From assembly GCA_902783595.1 (NCBI GenBank), contig CACZRR010000040.1, positions 1 to 42,687 of the forward strand: a DNA stretch of 42,687 nt, read 5' to 3'. Origin of the DNA: an uncultured Bacteroidota bacterium (GTDB lineage Bacteria > Bacteroidota > Bacteroidia > Bacteroidales > P3). The notes below the pieces were generated by a model. The model worked only from the letters and a program-made list of their open reading frames with translations. It made no database searches and was not told the DNA's origin. Both the position numbers and the translations under genes were made by a program. Positions 41,514 through 42,687 of the stretch are shown here, piece by piece. Position 1 is the first letter of the stretch, and each line of letters begins with the position of its first letter.

Positions 41514-41813
41514 TCACGCCACCCCCAGCTTGGGATATATCTCGGTGGCAAAAAGCTCTTCCACATTGCCCGCATTGACGCCATGTATGAAGAACCCTTC
41601 AGGGGTCTCCTCCACCTGGGGACCACGAGCGGCAGGCTCGGTACCCTCATAGATCACTGTGACACCCGTGGCACAATGGCCCAAACAAAAACTTGCCTGC
41701 AGCTCTATCACATCCTCCACATCGTACTTTTTCAGCACCTCTTTGAAGGCCTCAATCACCTCATAGGAACCCTTCAGGTGACACGAACTGCCAACACAAA
41801 CCTTGATAGTCAT
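41514..41813 (-). CDS. Thioredoxin-like [2Fe-2S] ferredoxin (NuoE/HydC-like)
   Basis: A 99-residue protein with the [2Fe-2S] ligands C6, C11, C43 and C47 (VCVGSSCHLKG and FCLGHCATG), the C-x4-C...C-x3-C spacing of NuoE and of the small subunit of electron-bifurcating hydrogenases. It lacks the N-terminal helical domain of NuoE and so is a stand-alone electron carrier. As first gene of the cluster, 43 bases before hydS, it may exchange electrons with HydS or the group B enzyme. A promoter-like site lies at 41859-41866, divergent from the ridA promoter. Confidence 0.88.
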   Translation of the reverse strand: MTIKVCVGSSCHLKGSYEVIEAFKEVLKKYDVEDVIELQASFCLGHCATGVTVIYEGTEPAARGPQVEETPEGFFIHGVNAGNVEELFATEIYPKLGVA

Positions 41814-41858
41814 TTTATTCTGAATTTTAGGATTATTGTATGCTCATTTTTGAGGTGG

Positions 41859-41866
41859 CAAAAATA
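41859..41866 (-). promoter_or_regulatory. Likely promoter of the hydrogenase cluster (-7 element only)
   Basis: On the minus strand TATTTTTG matches TAnnTTTG, but no TTTG is found 19 bases upstream (the place is in an A/T run). The leader to the ATG at 41813 would be about 40 bases. A weak upstream element could mean that an activator is needed. Confidence 0.5.
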
Positions 41867-41936
41867 ATAAAAAAAAATAATAGTCTCATTATACGAAAGA
41901 AAAAAAGTTTTTTTCCGCCATTCTTAAAAAAATTTG

Positions 41937-41944
41937 TATATTTG
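41937..41944 (+). promoter_or_regulatory. ridA promoter (-7 element)
   Basis: TATATTTG fits TAnnTTTG; the upstream element is only TTTC at a 21-base spacing, as in front of dnaG. The inferred start near 41951 gives a leader of about 30 bases to the ATG at 41982. Confidence 0.6.
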
Positions 41945-41981
41945 CACCCTCATTGAGAACAACAAAAACACCCATAAAAAA

Positions 41982-42356
41982 ATGAAAAAAATCATCAACA
42001 CCCCCAATGCCCCCGCGGCCATCGGCCCCTACAGCCAGGCTGTCCAGGCAGGCAACACCCTCTACATCTCGGGTCAGATTCCCATCAACCCCGCCACCAA
42101 GACGGTCCCCGAAGGCATCACCGCACAGACCGAACAGGTCATGCAGAACATCAAGGCCATCCTCGACGAGGCCGGCTACACCTTCCAGGATGTCGTCAAG
42201 AGCACCTGCCTGCTCGCCGATATGGAGTACTTCAAACCCATGAACGAGGTCTACGCCAAGTACTACAACACCGACTGCCCCGCACGCGCCGCCTTTGCCG
42301 TGAAGGGCCTCCCCATGGGCGTCCTGGTCGAGATTGAGACGATTGCAGTAAAATAA
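41982..42356 (+). CDS. ridA: RidA family enamine/imine deaminase
   Basis: RidA hydrolyses reactive enamine/imine intermediates such as 2-aminoacrylate released by PLP enzymes. The 124-residue protein fits the family length, with GPYSQAVQAGNTLYISGQIP near 15-34, the catalytic-site Arg102 in PARAAFAVKGLP, and Glu118 in VLVEIET. The ATG at 41982 follows the promoter at 41937; an earlier in-frame start at 41934 would lie on the promoter itself. The coding strand is very C-rich. Downstream is a CCTAGG tandem repeat, then an acyl-CoA dehydrogenase gene that may be co-transcribed. Confidence 0.95.
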   Translation: MKKIINTPNAPAAIGPYSQAVQAGNTLYISGQIPINPATKTVPEGITAQTEQVMQNIKAILDEAGYTFQDVVKSTCLLADMEYFKPMNEVYAKYYNTDCPARAAFAVKGLPMGVLVEIETIAVK

Positions 42357-42360
42357 TTTT

Positions 42361-42405
42361 CCTAGGACATCCTAGGGCTTCCTAGGACATCCTAGGGCAA
42401 CCTAG
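42361..42405. repeat. Tandem 10-base CCTAGG repeat between ridA and the acyl-CoA dehydrogenase gene
   Basis: Units CCTAGGACAT, CCTAGGGCTT, CCTAGGACAT, CCTAGGGCAA and a final CCTAG lie head to tail, giving a 20-base higher-order period. Each unit holds the palindrome CCTAGG. The tract fills nearly the whole gap and ends 14 bases before the next ATG. Confidence 0.92.
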
Positions 42406-42418
42406 AATAAAGAGAATT

Positions 42419-42687
42419 ATGGATTTTAGCTACACCAAACAAGAAGAACTCTTCCTGCAGATGATCCGCGAGTTTGCAGAGAAGGAAGTCAAACCCCTCG
42501 CCGCCGAAGTCGACGAAGAGGAGCGTTTCCCCATGGAGACTGTCCAGAAAATGGCAAAAATAGGACTGATGGGTATCCCTATCCCCACCCAATATGGTGG
42601 TGCCGGCGGTACCAACATCATGTACGGCATGGCCGTCGAGGAACTCAGCCGCGTCTGCGCCACCACGGGCGTCATCCTCTCCGCCCA
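42419..42687 (+). CDS. Acyl-CoA dehydrogenase (N-terminal 89 residues, cut by window edge)
   Basis: The visible part begins MDFSYTKQEELFLQMIREFA and continues EKEVKPLAAEVDEEERFP, MGIPIPTQYGGAGG and ELSRVCATTGVILSA, the N-terminal helical domain of short-chain (butyryl-CoA type) acyl-CoA dehydrogenases, which oxidise acyl-CoA or, with electron-transfer flavoprotein, reduce crotonyl-CoA in fermentation. The catalytic Glu lies beyond the edge. Whether etfBA genes follow cannot be seen. The start is the ATG at 42419, 14 bases after the CCTAGG repeat. Confidence 0.9.
   Translation, partial: MDFSYTKQEELFLQMIREFAEKEVKPLAAEVDEEERFPMETVQKMAKIGLMGIPIPTQYGGAGGTNIMYGMAVEELSRVCATTGVILSA

Overview
The window looks like chromosomal DNA of an anaerobic, fermentative member of the Bacteroidales (phylum Bacteroidota), with a G+C content of roughly 55-60% by hand tally. 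The evidence is: several promoters of the Bacteroidota type (TTTG, 19 bases, TAnnTTTG); a type IX secretion (T9SS) cargo protein with a gliding-motility-type C-terminus; a PorX-type T9SS regulator; an Rnf ion-pumping complex; and two [FeFe]-hydrogenase-family proteins. I see no phage, insertion sequence, CRISPR array or plasmid gene, and no gene-free stretch above 300 bases.

Layout. 1-4.9 kb, minus strand: miaA (cut by the window edge), aroA, a receiver-less sigma-54 activator and dnaG. 5.0-8.6 kb, minus strand: a large secreted CUB/P-domain/PKD protein with a type B T9SS tail, preceded by a small secreted partner. 8.7-13.2 kb, minus strand: rnfBCDGE from one clear promoter, with the usual last gene rnfA missing. 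13.4-20.5 kb, plus strand: a 7TM-HD phosphohydrolase, glmM, an M3 lipoprotein peptidase and porX. 20.6-31.7 kb, plus strand: a secreted unknown, uvrA, a small four-helix membrane protein, mnmE, a TlpA-like thioredoxin protein and mfd. 31.8-33.3 kb, plus strand: a tandem universal stress protein and a SPOR protein. 33.3-37.0 kb, minus strand: hemW, meaB, tRNA-Met(CAT) and anmK. 37.0-41.8 kb, minus strand: a thioredoxin-like [2Fe-2S] protein, a PAS-containing HydS-type hydrogenase homologue, a SpoIIE-type phosphatase and a group B [FeFe] hydrogenase, followed 4 bases later by anmK. 42.0 kb to the end, plus strand: ridA and the start of an acyl-CoA dehydrogenase gene.

How the parts fit. Rnf, the hydrogenase and the acyl-CoA dehydrogenase all point to ferredoxin-centred fermentation. 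The HydS-phosphatase pair beside a catalytic hydrogenase looks like a hydrogen or redox sensing circuit that controls hydrogen metabolism; its output is not visible here. PorX and the secreted giant belong to the T9SS side of the cell.

The most unusual DNA feature is a set of short repeat families that fill gene junctions and also run into coding sequence. They supply GTG start codons, stop codons and C-terminal tails, and put short in-frame stretches into dnaG, uvrA, meaB, anmK, hemW and the sigma-54 activator. In addition, G exceeds C on the plus strand before about 22.1 kb and C exceeds G in most of the sequence after it, whichever strand is coding; this fits a replication terminus or a rearrangement junction.
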